Positions 18,718-28,940 of a stretch of 64,000 bases of DNA are shown here, piece by piece. A program made the position numbers and the translations under genes. Numbering within the stretch: the stretch's first letter is position 1; the number at the start of each line of letters is the position of its first letter. Origin of the DNA: Campylobacter concisus (GTDB lineage Bacteria; Campylobacterota; Campylobacteria; Campylobacterales; Campylobacteraceae); contig NZ_CP049264.1 of the NCBI RefSeq assembly GCF_003048875.2, positions 248,001-312,000 on the forward strand. Direction: 5' to 3'. The notes under the pieces are model-generated. The model saw nothing but the letters and a program-made list of their open reading frames with translations. It searched no databases and had not been told where the DNA came from.

Positions 18718-21533
18718 AAAATTTTTTAGCCCTAAAAGCAAGTGCTGGAAGCGGTAAGACCTTTGCGCTAAGCGTTCGCTACATCGCTTTGGTGCTTCGA
18801 GGCGAAAATATAAACGAGATCGTCGCTCTAACTTTTACAAAAAAAGCAGCAAACGAGATGAAAGAGCGCATAATCGCTACTTTTTTGGACTTGCAAAACA
18901 AAAAGGGCGAGCTTGAAGCGGTGTGCGCGGAGCTTGATATAAGCCAAGATGAGGCGATAAAAAGGCGAGATGAGAGGCTTGGCGTCTTTTTGCAAAGTGA
19001 GCTAAAAATTTATACATTTGATGCGTTTTTCTCTGGGATTTTGAAAAAATTTAGCCAAAATTTAGGGCTTAGTCCAGACTATAGCGTGCAAGATAGCCTG
19101 CAAGATCTGGCGTGGAAAAAATTTGTAAAAGAGGCGAGCAAAGATAAAAAGCTTCTTAGTGAGCTTGCCTTAATGATGATCATCTCAAGCCAAAAAGAGG
19201 CTAGCTTTTCGCAGACTTTGGCGAAATTTTATGAAAGCTTTGGCGGCGAGCTAAAAGATAGTGGCGCAAGCTATCCAGATGATAGCAAAGTAAGGGCGGC
19301 GCAAAGGGCGATAAATGAGCATATAGCCTTGCAAAATGGCGCTAGCGATGTGGCTAAAAAGACATTTGGAGAGCAGAATTTATTTGAGCTATTTAAGAGT
19401 AAGGTTTTTGCTAGAGAAAGCCTAGACTACCGCACTTTTAGCAAAATTTATACTCCTGAGCTTGATAGGCTCTTTTTTGAGCTAAAAGAGGCAGCGAAAA
19501 ACTACATTTTAGAGGTCGAAAAGTATAGGCTAAGTGGCTTTAGCAAGCTATTAAAGCTTTATAAGACGTCAAATTTAGAGCTAAACAAGGAGATAAATGC
19601 ACTAAGTTTTGCTGATATAAACAAGCTGGTTTTTAAGCTTTTGGTGCAAAATTTGGATAAAGAGGCGCTTTATTTTAGGCTCGATGGCAGGATAAATCAC
19701 CTCTTAGTCGATGAGTTTCAAGATACAAACGTGATCCAGTATGAGATCATCTTGCCATTAATCGCTGAAATCGTCTCCGGATACGGACAAAACGGGCTTG
19801 GAAGCTTCTTTTACGTGGGCGACACGAAGCAGAGCATATATAAATTTAGGGGTGGCAAAAAGGAGCTTTTTGATAAACTTGGAGATGATTTTACTCAGAT
19901 AGATATAGAAAATTTGCCAAGCAACTACCGCAGTTTAAAGGCTTTGGTAAAATTTAATAACGCCGTTTTTGAAGAAATTTATCATAGATATGGGCTTAGT
20001 TTTGAGCCACAAGAGCCAGCTAAAAAAGATGAGACGCTAAGCTACGAGGTAAGTGGCGAGTGTGCGTATTTTGAAGTAGAAAAAGATGACTACGGCTACT
20101 TGCGTGTGCTAAGCGATGAAGATATCGCAGGTGCGGTCGTTTCGCAAGCAAAAGAGCTTTTAAAAGCTGGCGTAAATGCAAGCGATATAACTGTGCTTTG
20201 CTGGAAAAATAGCGACATTAGCCTCATCTCAGAAGTGCTTAGTAGCGCAGGGATCAAAAGCGTCAATGAAGGCACTTTGGAGCTAAAAAGAACGCCGCTT
20301 GTTGCTGCGATCATCGAATATGCGAAATTTTGCCTCTTTAAAGAAGAAATTTATGAAAAAAATGTAAAAGCGCTAGTAAATGCAAATGTCAAAAAACTAA
20401 ATATAAAGCCAGAAGTGAGCGCGACAAATAGCCTATTTTACCTAGCTAAAAATTTAGGCATAAGTATGGCAGATGTCGATATCTTGAGGCTGTTTGAGCT
20501 AAGTGTGGGGTATAAAAATTTAAGTGATTTTATATTTAACCTTGAAAACTTTAGCTCTAAAATCAGCCCAAAAAGTAGCGACGGCGTGAGAGTGATGACC
20601 GTGCATAAGTCAAAGGGGCTTGAGTTTGCTCACGTCATAGTTTGCGACATGATGGGCAAGGGCAGGGGTGATGACTCAAATTTCATAACCGAATACAGCG
20701 AAAAGGGCGAGTGGATCGTAAAGAGTAAAATTTCAGGTAGAGAAAATTTTGACAGCGACTATGCAAGCGTTTTAGAGCAGATGAAAGAGCTTGAAAAGCA
20801 AGAAAATATCAATAAAATTTACGTCGCTTTCACAAGGGCAACAAAGTCGCTCATCATCATCAAGCAAGCCGTACCAAGCGGAAACAGCCCAAGCTTTTTT
20901 TCATTTTACACAAGAAGCGACAAGAGCGAAGCAAACGACTATCTTGATCTAAAAGAATTTAGCTTTGGCAAAATTTTGCCTAGCAAAACTGAGCAAAAAG
21001 AGCTAAAAAAAGATGAAAAAATGCCTGAAATTTTAAAGATAGAGAGGCAAGAGGTAGAGGCAAAAGAGCAAAAGACGAGTGGTAAAAATTTAAGTGCGAT
21101 ATATTTTGGTCTGGCGTTTCACTATCTGCTTGAGATGAGCGAGAAATTTGATGAAATTTCACTAGAAAAAGCTAAAAATTTGATGCTAAATAAATTTCAT
21201 AAATTTTTACCACTTGAAGCACTTGAAGATGTCTTTTCTAGGGCAAAAATGCTTATAAGAGAGCCAAAATTTATAGAGTGTATAAAAGAAAAAGAAATTT
21301 ATAAAGAGCAGCCATTTAAAGTGAAAAATGAGCTAAAACAGATGGATCTTTTTTGCTTTAATGAGCGTGAAATTTGCGTGATTGATTATAAAACGACAGA
21401 TAAAAATATAGAAGAGAACAAAAAGCAGGTAAAAGAGTATAAAGATGCGCTTTCTAAATTTTATGAAAAACATAGTATAATCGCCGTCATTTTTTATGCA
21501 CTTGAAGGCAAAATTTTATATATTGAAGTTTAA
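18714..21533 (+). CDS. addA: AddA/RecB-like UvrD-family helicase-nuclease
   Basis: 939-residue superfamily 1 helicase with a C-terminal nuclease. Motif I is LKASAGSGKTFAL, motif II LLVDEFQDT, motif III YVGDTKQSIYKFRG, motif V VRVMTVHKSKGLEF, and motif VI IYVAFTRATKSL. The nuclease domain near the C-terminus has CVIDYKTTDKN. With AddB it processes double-strand breaks. The 4-nt overlap with addB indicates coupled expression. Confidence 0.92.
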   Translation: MKNFLALKASAGSGKTFALSVRYIALVLRGENINEIVALTFTKKAANEMKERIIATFLDLQNKKGELEAVCAELDISQDEAIKRRDERLGVFLQSELKIYTFDAFFSGILKKFSQNLGLSPDYSVQDSLQDLAWKKFVKEASKDKKLLSELALMMIISSQKEASFSQTLAKFYESFGGELKDSGASYPDDSKVRAAQRAINEHIALQNGASDVAKKTFGEQNLFELFKSKVFARESLDYRTFSKIYTPELDRLFFELKEAAKNYILEVEKYRLSGFSKLLKLYKTSNLELNKEINALSFADINKLVFKLLVQNLDKEALYFRLDGRINHLLVDEFQDTNVIQYEIILPLIAEIVSGYGQNGLGSFFYVGDTKQSIYKFRGGKKELFDKLGDDFTQIDIENLPSNYRSLKALVKFNNAVFEEIYHRYGLSFEPQEPAKKDETLSYEVSGECAYFEVEKDDYGYLRVLSDEDIAGAVVSQAKELLKAGVNASDITVLCWKNSDISLISEVLSSAGIKSVNEGTLELKRTPLVAAIIEYAKFCLFKEEIYEKNVKALVNANVKKLNIKPEVSATNSLFYLAKNLGISMADVDILRLFELSVGYKNLSDFIFNLENFSSKISPKSSDGVRVMTVHKSKGLEFAHVIVCDMMGKGRGDDSNFITEYSEKGEWIVKSKISGRENFDSDYASVLEQMKELEKQENINKIYVAFTRATKSLIIIKQAVPSGNSPSFFSFYTRSDKSEANDYLDLKEFSFGKILPSKTEQKELKKDEKMPEILKIERQEVEAKEQKTSGKNLSAIYFGLAFHYLLEMSEKFDEISLEKAKNLMLNKFHKFLPLEALEDVFSRAKMLIREPKFIECIKEKEIYKEQPFKVKNELKQMDLFCFNEREICVIDYKTTDKNIEENKKQVKEYKDALSKFYEKHSIIAVIFYALEGKILYIEV

Positions 21534-21613
21534 ACGCTACTTAATTTAAGCTTTGTCAAAGCATTCTTTAAATACAATCACAACTCAAAAATTAACTTGG
21601 CAAAGGTAAGAAA

Positions 21614-22042
21614 ATGACAAAAATAACAAAGCCAAACGAAGTTAAGCGAGACTGGATCGTAGTTGATGCAGCTGGTAAGCGCTTTGGTAGATTGCTAACT
21701 GAGGTAGCAACTATACTTCGTGGCAAAAACAAACCATGCTTCACGCCAAACGTAGATTGTGGCGACTATGTTATCATCATAAATGCTTCTAAAGTAGAAT
21801 TTACTGGTAATAACAAAGCTGAAGATAAACTTTATCACAGACACTCAGGATATTTTGGCAGCGTAAAGAGCGAGAAATTTGGCGATTTGATAGCAAATAA
21901 GCCAGAAAAACTTTTCAAGCTAGCTGTTCGTGGCATGCTTCCAAAGACTAAACTTGGAAGAGAGATGATAAAAAAACTAAAAGTTTATGCTGGCAGTGAG
22001 CATCCTCATACGGCACAAATAGCTAAAAAAGAAGGAAAATAA
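21614..22042 (+). CDS. rplM: 50S ribosomal protein L13
   Basis: 142 residues, the usual length for L13, an early assembly protein of the large subunit. Recognised by [32 protein letters not shown] and the C-terminal [19 protein letters not shown]-type segment. It is followed 2 nt later by rpsI, the standard bacterial pair. A ribosome-binding site (AAAGGTAAG) lies just upstream. Confidence 0.98.
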   Translation: MTKITKPNEVKRDWIVVDAAGKRFGRLLTEVATILRGKNKPCFTPNVDCGDYVIIINASKVEFTGNNKAEDKLYHRHSGYFGSVKSEKFGDLIANKPEKLFKLAVRGMLPKTKLGREMIKKLKVYAGSEHPHTAQIAKKEGK

Positions 22043-22044
22043 TT

Positions 22045-22434
22045 ATGGCAAAAGTTTATGCAACTGGTAAAAGAAAAACTGCCGTAGCAAAGGTTTGGAT
22101 AAAGTCTGGAAGCGGTAAAATCGTAGTAAATGGTATGGATCTTAACACTTGGCTTGGCGGTCACGAGGCTATCAAGCTTAAAGTTATTCAACCACTTTTA
22201 GTAACAAAACAAGAGAGTTTAATAGACGTAGTAGCTACAACTTTAGGTGGCGGTTATTCAGCACAAGCTGAGGCTTTAAGACACGGCATTTCACGTGCTT
22301 TAGCTGATATGGATGCTGATTTTAGAGCAGCGCTTAAACCAAAAGGCTTACTAACTAGAGATTCTCGTGTTGTTGAACGTAAGAAATTTGGTAGAAGAAA
22401 GGCTAGAAGAAGCCCACAATTCTCTAAACGTTAA
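22045..22434 (+). CDS. rpsI: 30S ribosomal protein S9
   Basis: 129 residues, normal length. Begins with [20 protein letters not shown] and ends in the basic tail [17 protein letters not shown] that reaches the decoding P-site tRNA. It forms the conserved rplM-rpsI operon and is followed by a strong hairpin at 22440-22467. Confidence 0.98.
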   Translation: MAKVYATGKRKTAVAKVWIKSGSGKIVVNGMDLNTWLGGHEAIKLKVIQPLLVTKQESLIDVVATTLGGGYSAQAEALRHGISRALADMDADFRAALKPKGLLTRDSRVVERKKFGRRKARRSPQFSKR

Positions 22435-22439
22435 TGGTT

Positions 22440-22467
22440 TTTTGCAAGTGCTTTTGCATTTGCAAAA
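22440..22467 (+). terminator. Terminator hairpin after rpsI
   Basis: TTTTGCAAGTGC and GCATTTGCAAAA form a 12-bp stem with one wobble pair around a TTTT loop. The following bases are T-rich. It sits 5 bp after the rpsI stop. Confidence 0.7.
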
Positions 22468-22509
22468 TTTAGGTTATGTAAATTGTCAGATTTACATTAA
22501 GAATTTGGT

Positions 22510-22515
22510 TATAAT
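22510..22515 (+). promoter_or_regulatory. Probable -10 box of the cadF/ompA gene
   Basis: TATAAT at 22510-22515, in the AT-rich leader 75 bp before the start codon. A second weaker box may lie closer to the gene. Campylobacter promoters often lack a clear -35, and none is evident here. Confidence 0.4.
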
Positions 22516-22589
22516 TTAAAGTTGATTTATTTTTATTTAGGTAAAATTATAGTCAACATTAAAAACCCCTATTTGAAAGGAATTCTATT

Positions 22590-23603
22590 ATGAAAAAGAT
22601 TGCTTTAGCTATGGTTGCCGCAACAGCGGTTTTTGCGTCTAACGCAGCATACAACTATGAGATCACTCCAACTATCGGTGGTGTTCATCCAGAAGGAAAT
22701 CTACGTGTAAAAGACCACAACTTTGTTGGTATTAGAGCGGCTAGAAACCTTGAAGATTTCTTCTTTGATCAAGTTGAACTTGGTGTTGATTACTCTCAAA
22801 AACTTAAAGAGAGAACAGGTAACGTTGTAAGAGAGGGTAGAGCTCTTAGATACCACGCTAACCTTGTAAAAAATATCGTTGACTTTGGACCAGTTAGCCT
22901 ATATGGTTTAATCGGTGCTGGTTATGAAGACGTTCCAGCTATTTTTGTTAAAAACGAAGATGGCGGTTTTGGTCAATATGGTCTTGGTTTAAGATATCAA
23001 GTAACTGATAGATTTGCTCTTAAAGCAGAGGCAAGAGATGCTATCAAATTTGAGCATGCTGATCACAACCTATTCTATTCACTAGGCTTTGGCATCGGTC
23101 TTGATTCAAAAGCAGCTCCAGTTGTAGCAGCAGCTCCAGCAGCTCCAGCAGCAGCTCCAGCTCCAGTTCTTGATGATGACAATGACGGTGTGCCAAATGA
23201 TATCGATCAATGCCCTAACACTCCAGCTGGTGTAGTTGTTGACGAAAGAGGATGCGAGAAAGTTATCGTTCTTAGAGACCTAGATGTTAACTTCGCATTT
23301 GATAGCTACAAAGTTGGACCAAAATATGCAGCTGAGATCAAAAAAGTAGCTGACTTTATGGGTGAACACCAAGATTATAAAGTTGTACTTGCTGGTCACA
23401 CTGATAGCGTAGGTGCAGAAGCTTACAACCAAAAACTATCTGAAAAAAGAGCAAAAGCAGTGGCTGAGGTTCTTGCTGGTTACGGTGTAGATAAAGCTAA
23501 AATTTCTACAGTTGGTTACGGCGAACTTAAACCAATCGCTACAAACAAAACTAAAGAAGGTCGCGCTCAAAACAGACGTGTTGAAGCTACTTTCCATAAA
23601 TAA
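22590..23603 (+). CDS. cadF: CadF/OprF-type OmpA-family outer membrane protein
   Basis: 337-residue outer membrane protein. Signal peptide MKKIALAMVAATAVFASNA; an eight-stranded barrel domain (about 20-175) with EITPTIGGVHPEGNLRVKDH; an Ala/Pro linker; a calcium-binding TSP3-type stretch (DDDNDGVPNDIDQCPNTP); then the OmpA peptidoglycan-binding domain (LAGHTDSVGAEAYNQKLSEK, ending GRAQNRRVEATF). It resembles the Campylobacter fibronectin-binding adhesin CadF over the barrel. Codon use is that of a highly expressed gene. An own promoter and terminator flank it. Confidence 0.87.
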   Translation: MKKIALAMVAATAVFASNAAYNYEITPTIGGVHPEGNLRVKDHNFVGIRAARNLEDFFFDQVELGVDYSQKLKERTGNVVREGRALRYHANLVKNIVDFGPVSLYGLIGAGYEDVPAIFVKNEDGGFGQYGLGLRYQVTDRFALKAEARDAIKFEHADHNLFYSLGFGIGLDSKAAPVVAAAPAAPAAAPAPVLDDDNDGVPNDIDQCPNTPAGVVVDERGCEKVIVLRDLDVNFAFDSYKVGPKYAAEIKKVADFMGEHQDYKVVLAGHTDSVGAEAYNQKLSEKRAKAVAEVLAGYGVDKAKISTVGYGELKPIATNKTKEGRAQNRRVEATFHK

Positions 23604-23629
23604 TTTTATTATTTAAAATTACTTCTTTA

Positions 23630-23657
23630 GGGCTTGGCTTCGGCTGAGCCCTTTTTT
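23630..23657 (+). terminator. Strong intrinsic terminator after cadF
   Basis: A 9-bp GC-rich stem (GGGCTTGGC with GCTGAGCCC, two wobbles) closes a TTCG tetraloop and is followed by six T. It lies 26 bp after the cadF stop and just before the HAD gene. Confidence 0.85.
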
Positions 23658-23675
23658 ATTTCTGCGGAGATTATC

Positions 23676-24314
23676 ATGAAAAAAACTATACTTTTTGACT
23701 TAGACGGCACACTTATAGACTCTACTTCTGCTATTTTAAAAGGCTTTGATGTGGCGTTTTTAGCTCACGACAAGAAAGAGCCTGATCATGATGCACTAAA
23801 ATCTCTAGTAGGGTATCCGCTTGAAATAATGTTTGAAAAACTTGGTGCTAAAAAGAATTTAATAGGTGAATATGTAAAAGAGTATAAAGCTTGCTACGAG
23901 AAGATCTATTTAGACGAGACTGTGCTTTTACCGTATGCTATGGATGCTTTAAAAGAAGCTAGTGCGTTTGCTGATGTTGGTGTTGTTACGACGAAGACAT
24001 CAAAATTTTCTATCATCTTGCTTGAACATTTAGGCGTTATGAAATTTATAAAAACGGTTGTTGGACGAGATGATGTAGTAAATCCAAAACCAGATCCAGA
24101 ACCTATAAATTTAGCTCTTAAAAGGCTAGAAAAAGAAAAAGATAATGCCTTTATGGCTGGTGATACCATCATGGATCTAAAAGCTGCTAAGGCTGCTCTT
24201 ATAACTGGTGTTGGTCTTACATGTGGATATGGTAAAGAGTCCGATTTAAGGCAGTTTAGCGAGCATATATTTGCAAATCCGCTTGAAGCTGTCGGTTTTA
24301 TAAAAGAAGCTTGA
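23676..24314 (+). CDS. HAD-superfamily phosphatase (phosphoglycolate phosphatase-like)
   Basis: 212 residues from ATG 23676; an earlier in-frame ATG would lie inside the cadF terminator, so it is rejected. HAD motif I is LFDLDGTLIDSTSAI, motif II VVTTKTSKFS, motif III KPDPEPINLALKRL and motif IV MAGDTIMDLKAAKAA. The cap is of the small helical type. Substrate cannot be told from sequence; phosphoglycolate or pyrophosphate are common in this branch. Confidence 0.88.
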   Translation: MKKTILFDLDGTLIDSTSAILKGFDVAFLAHDKKEPDHDALKSLVGYPLEIMFEKLGAKKNLIGEYVKEYKACYEKIYLDETVLLPYAMDALKEASAFADVGVVTTKTSKFSIILLEHLGVMKFIKTVVGRDDVVNPKPDPEPINLALKRLEKEKDNAFMAGDTIMDLKAAKAALITGVGLTCGYGKESDLRQFSEHIFANPLEAVGFIKEA

Positions 24315-24563
24315 TAGTTAAAATCTATTAAGGCTCTTGAGCCTGATACCATTTTAAATGCAATACTTTTCATAAAAATTTTGATTATAACTTACTATAA
24401 AATACTTCACTCAGATACAAAAAATTTATAATTTTATATCGCAAGTATCTATCACTATTTATAGTTCTTGTTTTCAATAAATTTGCATTTGTTTTACTAT
24501 TTAAAACCTATCATTTTTGATAAATTTGCTAGCAAAATATGCCAACTAATATGCTTGTATTAG
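24315..24563. other. AT-rich gap without a recognisable gene
   Basis: Very AT-rich with stops in all frames. I see no RNA gene. It may be decayed sequence, since its right edge runs into gene fragments. Confidence 0.5.
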
Positions 24564-24632
24564 AATTCGTTAGGTAGAGACTTTGTTGGTCTCGAAAAGG
24601 AGCCAGAATTTATAGACATAGCACTTAAGCGA
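24564..24632 (+). pseudogene. Tail fragment of a DNA methyltransferase-like gene
   Basis: Following an in-frame TAG, 23 codons read NSLGRDFVGLEKEPEFIDIA then LKR. This matches the C-terminal pattern of adenine- or cytosine-N4 DNA methyltransferases (GRxFIGIE...EYxxIAxxR). Nothing upstream continues the gene. Around 24626 the sequence passes into the carB fragment in another frame. The identification rests on one short motif. Confidence 0.5.
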
Positions 24633-24912
24633 AGCTGGCGTGGAGGCCGAGTTTGTCTATAAGATAAGCGAGGGCAGACCAAACGTCGAAGATAGACTAA
24701 AAAATGGCGACATAGCACTTGTTATAAACACAAGCGATACTAAATCAAGCGTGGATGACGGCAAAAAGATACGTCAAAATGTGCTTAGATTTAAGATCCC
24801 ATACTTTACAACTATACGTGCAGCACTTGCAGCTGCCAAGTCGCTAAGCACAGTTCAAACTGGCAAAGCACTTGAAGTAAAAAGCTTGCAAGAGTATCTA
24901 AGTGAGAAATGA
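24626..24912 (+). pseudogene. carB: 3' fragment of carbamoyl-phosphate synthase large subunit
   Basis: Only the C-terminal regulatory (MGS-like) end of CarB is present: EAGVEAEFVYKISEGRPNVE, then DIALVINTSDTKSS and LRFKIPYFTTIRAALAAAKS. Full CarB is over 1000 residues; here about 95 remain. A GTG at 24640 could start translation but there is no sign of a real gene start. It overlaps the following ORF by ATGA, which suggests this is a copied 3' end of a carB-ORF locus. The intact carB must be elsewhere. Confidence 0.85.
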
Positions 24913-25184
24913 ACCAAAAAAAGTGCGTAGTAGAAGCGTTAGCTAGCCTTGGTGGCATGGCAACGCTTTTTGATCTTTACCATAAAACTGATGTTAGCAC
25001 TTGGGGTAGCAAAACCCCGTTTGCTAGTATAAGACGGATAGTTCAGACTAATAAAGAATTTTATAAGATCAGGGCTGGGCTTTGGGGACTTTGTGAGCTT
25101 GCGAGAAATAGTAAATTTAGTGGCAGTTTTGGCTGCCACTCTAAATTTCACTTCTATTTAATTAGCTATTTTTTAAAGCGTTAG
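24909..25184 (+). CDS. Winged-helix-like small protein, C-terminus doubtful
   Basis: 91 residues. The first 62 (MNQKKCVVEALASLGGMATL, then SIRRIVQTNKEFYKIRAGLW) look like the HB1/ASXL/restriction-endonuclease HTH domain, often found in or near restriction-modification genes. The last 20 residues are read from a bidirectional hairpin and run into the end of the opposite gene, so the natural C-terminus may be lost. Start overlaps the carB fragment stop (ATGA). Confidence 0.55.
   Translation: MNQKKCVVEALASLGGMATLFDLYHKTDVSTWGSKTPFASIRRIVQTNKEFYKIRAGLWGLCELARNSKFSGSFGCHSKFHFYLISYFLKR
25113..25148. terminator. Bidirectional hairpin between convergent ORFs
   Basis: AAATTTAG-TGGCAG pairs with CTGCCA-CTAAATTT around a 6-nt loop, with a 2-nt bulge. 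The AT arms give T-runs on both strands. It could end transcription of the winged-helix ORF and of the flavoprotein remnant. Confidence 0.65.
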
Positions 25185-25834
25185 CTACCTTTATAGCGCT
25201 TGCAAATGCAAGATGCAAGTTGTATCCACCAAGCATACCAGTGATATCTAAAACCTCTCCTATAAAGTAAAGCCCTTTTACGCTTTTGCTCTCTAAATTT
25301 TCATCTAAAAATATAGTTTTTACGCCACCTTTTGTAACTTCAGCTCTTTCAAAGCCAAATGTCCCAGCTGGGGCAAACTCATAAGCAAAAAGTCTTTTTA
25401 TGATGCTCTTTTCATCATCACTAAATTCATAAAATGCCCTATCTTTTAAACCAAAATTTCTTAAAAACTCCAGCACAAATCTCTTTGGCAATGGCAAAAC
25501 CGAGCTAAGCTGCTTTTTACCATTTACTAAGTTTTTCTCACTAAATTTAGGCAAAAAATTTATGCAAATTCGACCCTTTTGCCAAAAGAGTGAGGCATTT
25601 AGTATCGCTGGAACACTTATGCCTCTATGCGTAAAAAGTAGATCGCCACTAAATTTATGGCTCTCATTTTTGGTATTTATCACTACATCCGCGCTTAGGC
25701 TAACACCGCTAAGCTCTTTAAACCAAAACTCATCTTTTTGCACGCTAAAGCCAACAAGAGCAGGGGCAAAAATAAGAGACGGGTAAGCAAATAGGTTAAA
25801 TTTATCAGTTAAATTTAGTTTTTTAGATTGGCAG
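25162..25834 (-). pseudogene. 5'-truncated BaiN/YhiN-type (HI0933) flavoprotein
   Basis: The frame encodes the C-terminal half of an NAD(P)/FAD-dependent oxidoreductase: YPSLIFAPALVGFSVQKDEF, FWFKELSGVSL, DLLFTHRGISVP, VTKGGV and the terminal GLYFIGEVLDITGMLGGYNL. Family members are near 390 residues and start with a GxGxxG FAD-binding motif; about 190 N-terminal residues are absent. The frame stays open to the adjacent motE-like stop, so the truncation is a junction, not a nonsense change. The first Met-like codon is at 25743 but lies inside the domain. Confidence 0.8.
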
Positions 25835-25844
25835 TAAATTAAAT

Positions 25845-26407
25845 TTACTGCATATTTATGCTTCCAGCTGGAGCGGGCATATCGCCTTTTTCATCTACAA
25901 ATGGAGGCCCTTTTTGAAGTAGCGCAGTCACTTCAGAGGCAACCTTTGGATCCATCTTAGCCATGATGGTTGATATCTTTTTTGCATCAAGGGCGTAAAG
26001 TATGGTGGCTGCGTTTGATCTAGGCATTTGTGAGAGCACTTCGGCTGCTGCGCCATCTTTCATTTTGGCGTAGGATTCATTGACTTTATCAGTCGTCATC
26101 GTGCGAAGCTCTTTTAAAATTTTCTCATTTTTAGCGACAACTTCGTCGATCTCTTTGCGCTTTTGCTCGATCACTTTCATCGTCGCATTCAGATCAGCCT
26201 CTTTTTTGGCGAGCTTTTTGTTGTTCTCTTCATAAGCTGCAGCCGAGCTTGCTCGAAAGACCTCTAGGGCTTGGCGCTGCTCGTCGATGACCTCAAGCTC
26301 CTTTGAAATTTCCTCTTTTCTAGCTTCAAAGATCTGAGTGCAATCAACCGGCACTTCAAAGCAAAATGCAAAATTTACGACCATAAAAAAGAGTAAAACA
26401 GCTCTCA

Positions 26408-26411
<4 letters not shown>
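25845..26411 (-). CDS. MotE-like periplasmic flagellar motor chaperone
   Basis: 188 residues: signal peptide-like N-terminus (MMRAVLLFFMVVNFAFC), a long coiled coil (about 30-110, ELEVIDEQRQALEVFR...) and a MgtE-N-like helical domain (AAEVLSQMPRSNAATILYAL). This arrangement matches MotE, which helps MotC assemble in the Campylobacter motor. It overlaps the FliJ-like gene by 4 nt, strengthening a flagellar role. Confidence 0.78.

Positions 26412-28932
<2,521 letters not shown>

Positions 28933-28940
<8 letters not shown>

Noticed and set aside
24576-24600. Hairpin GAGAC/GTCTC resembling a tRNA arm
   Set aside because: It lies in the methyltransferase-like coding fragment and no other tRNA arms or acceptor end can be drawn.
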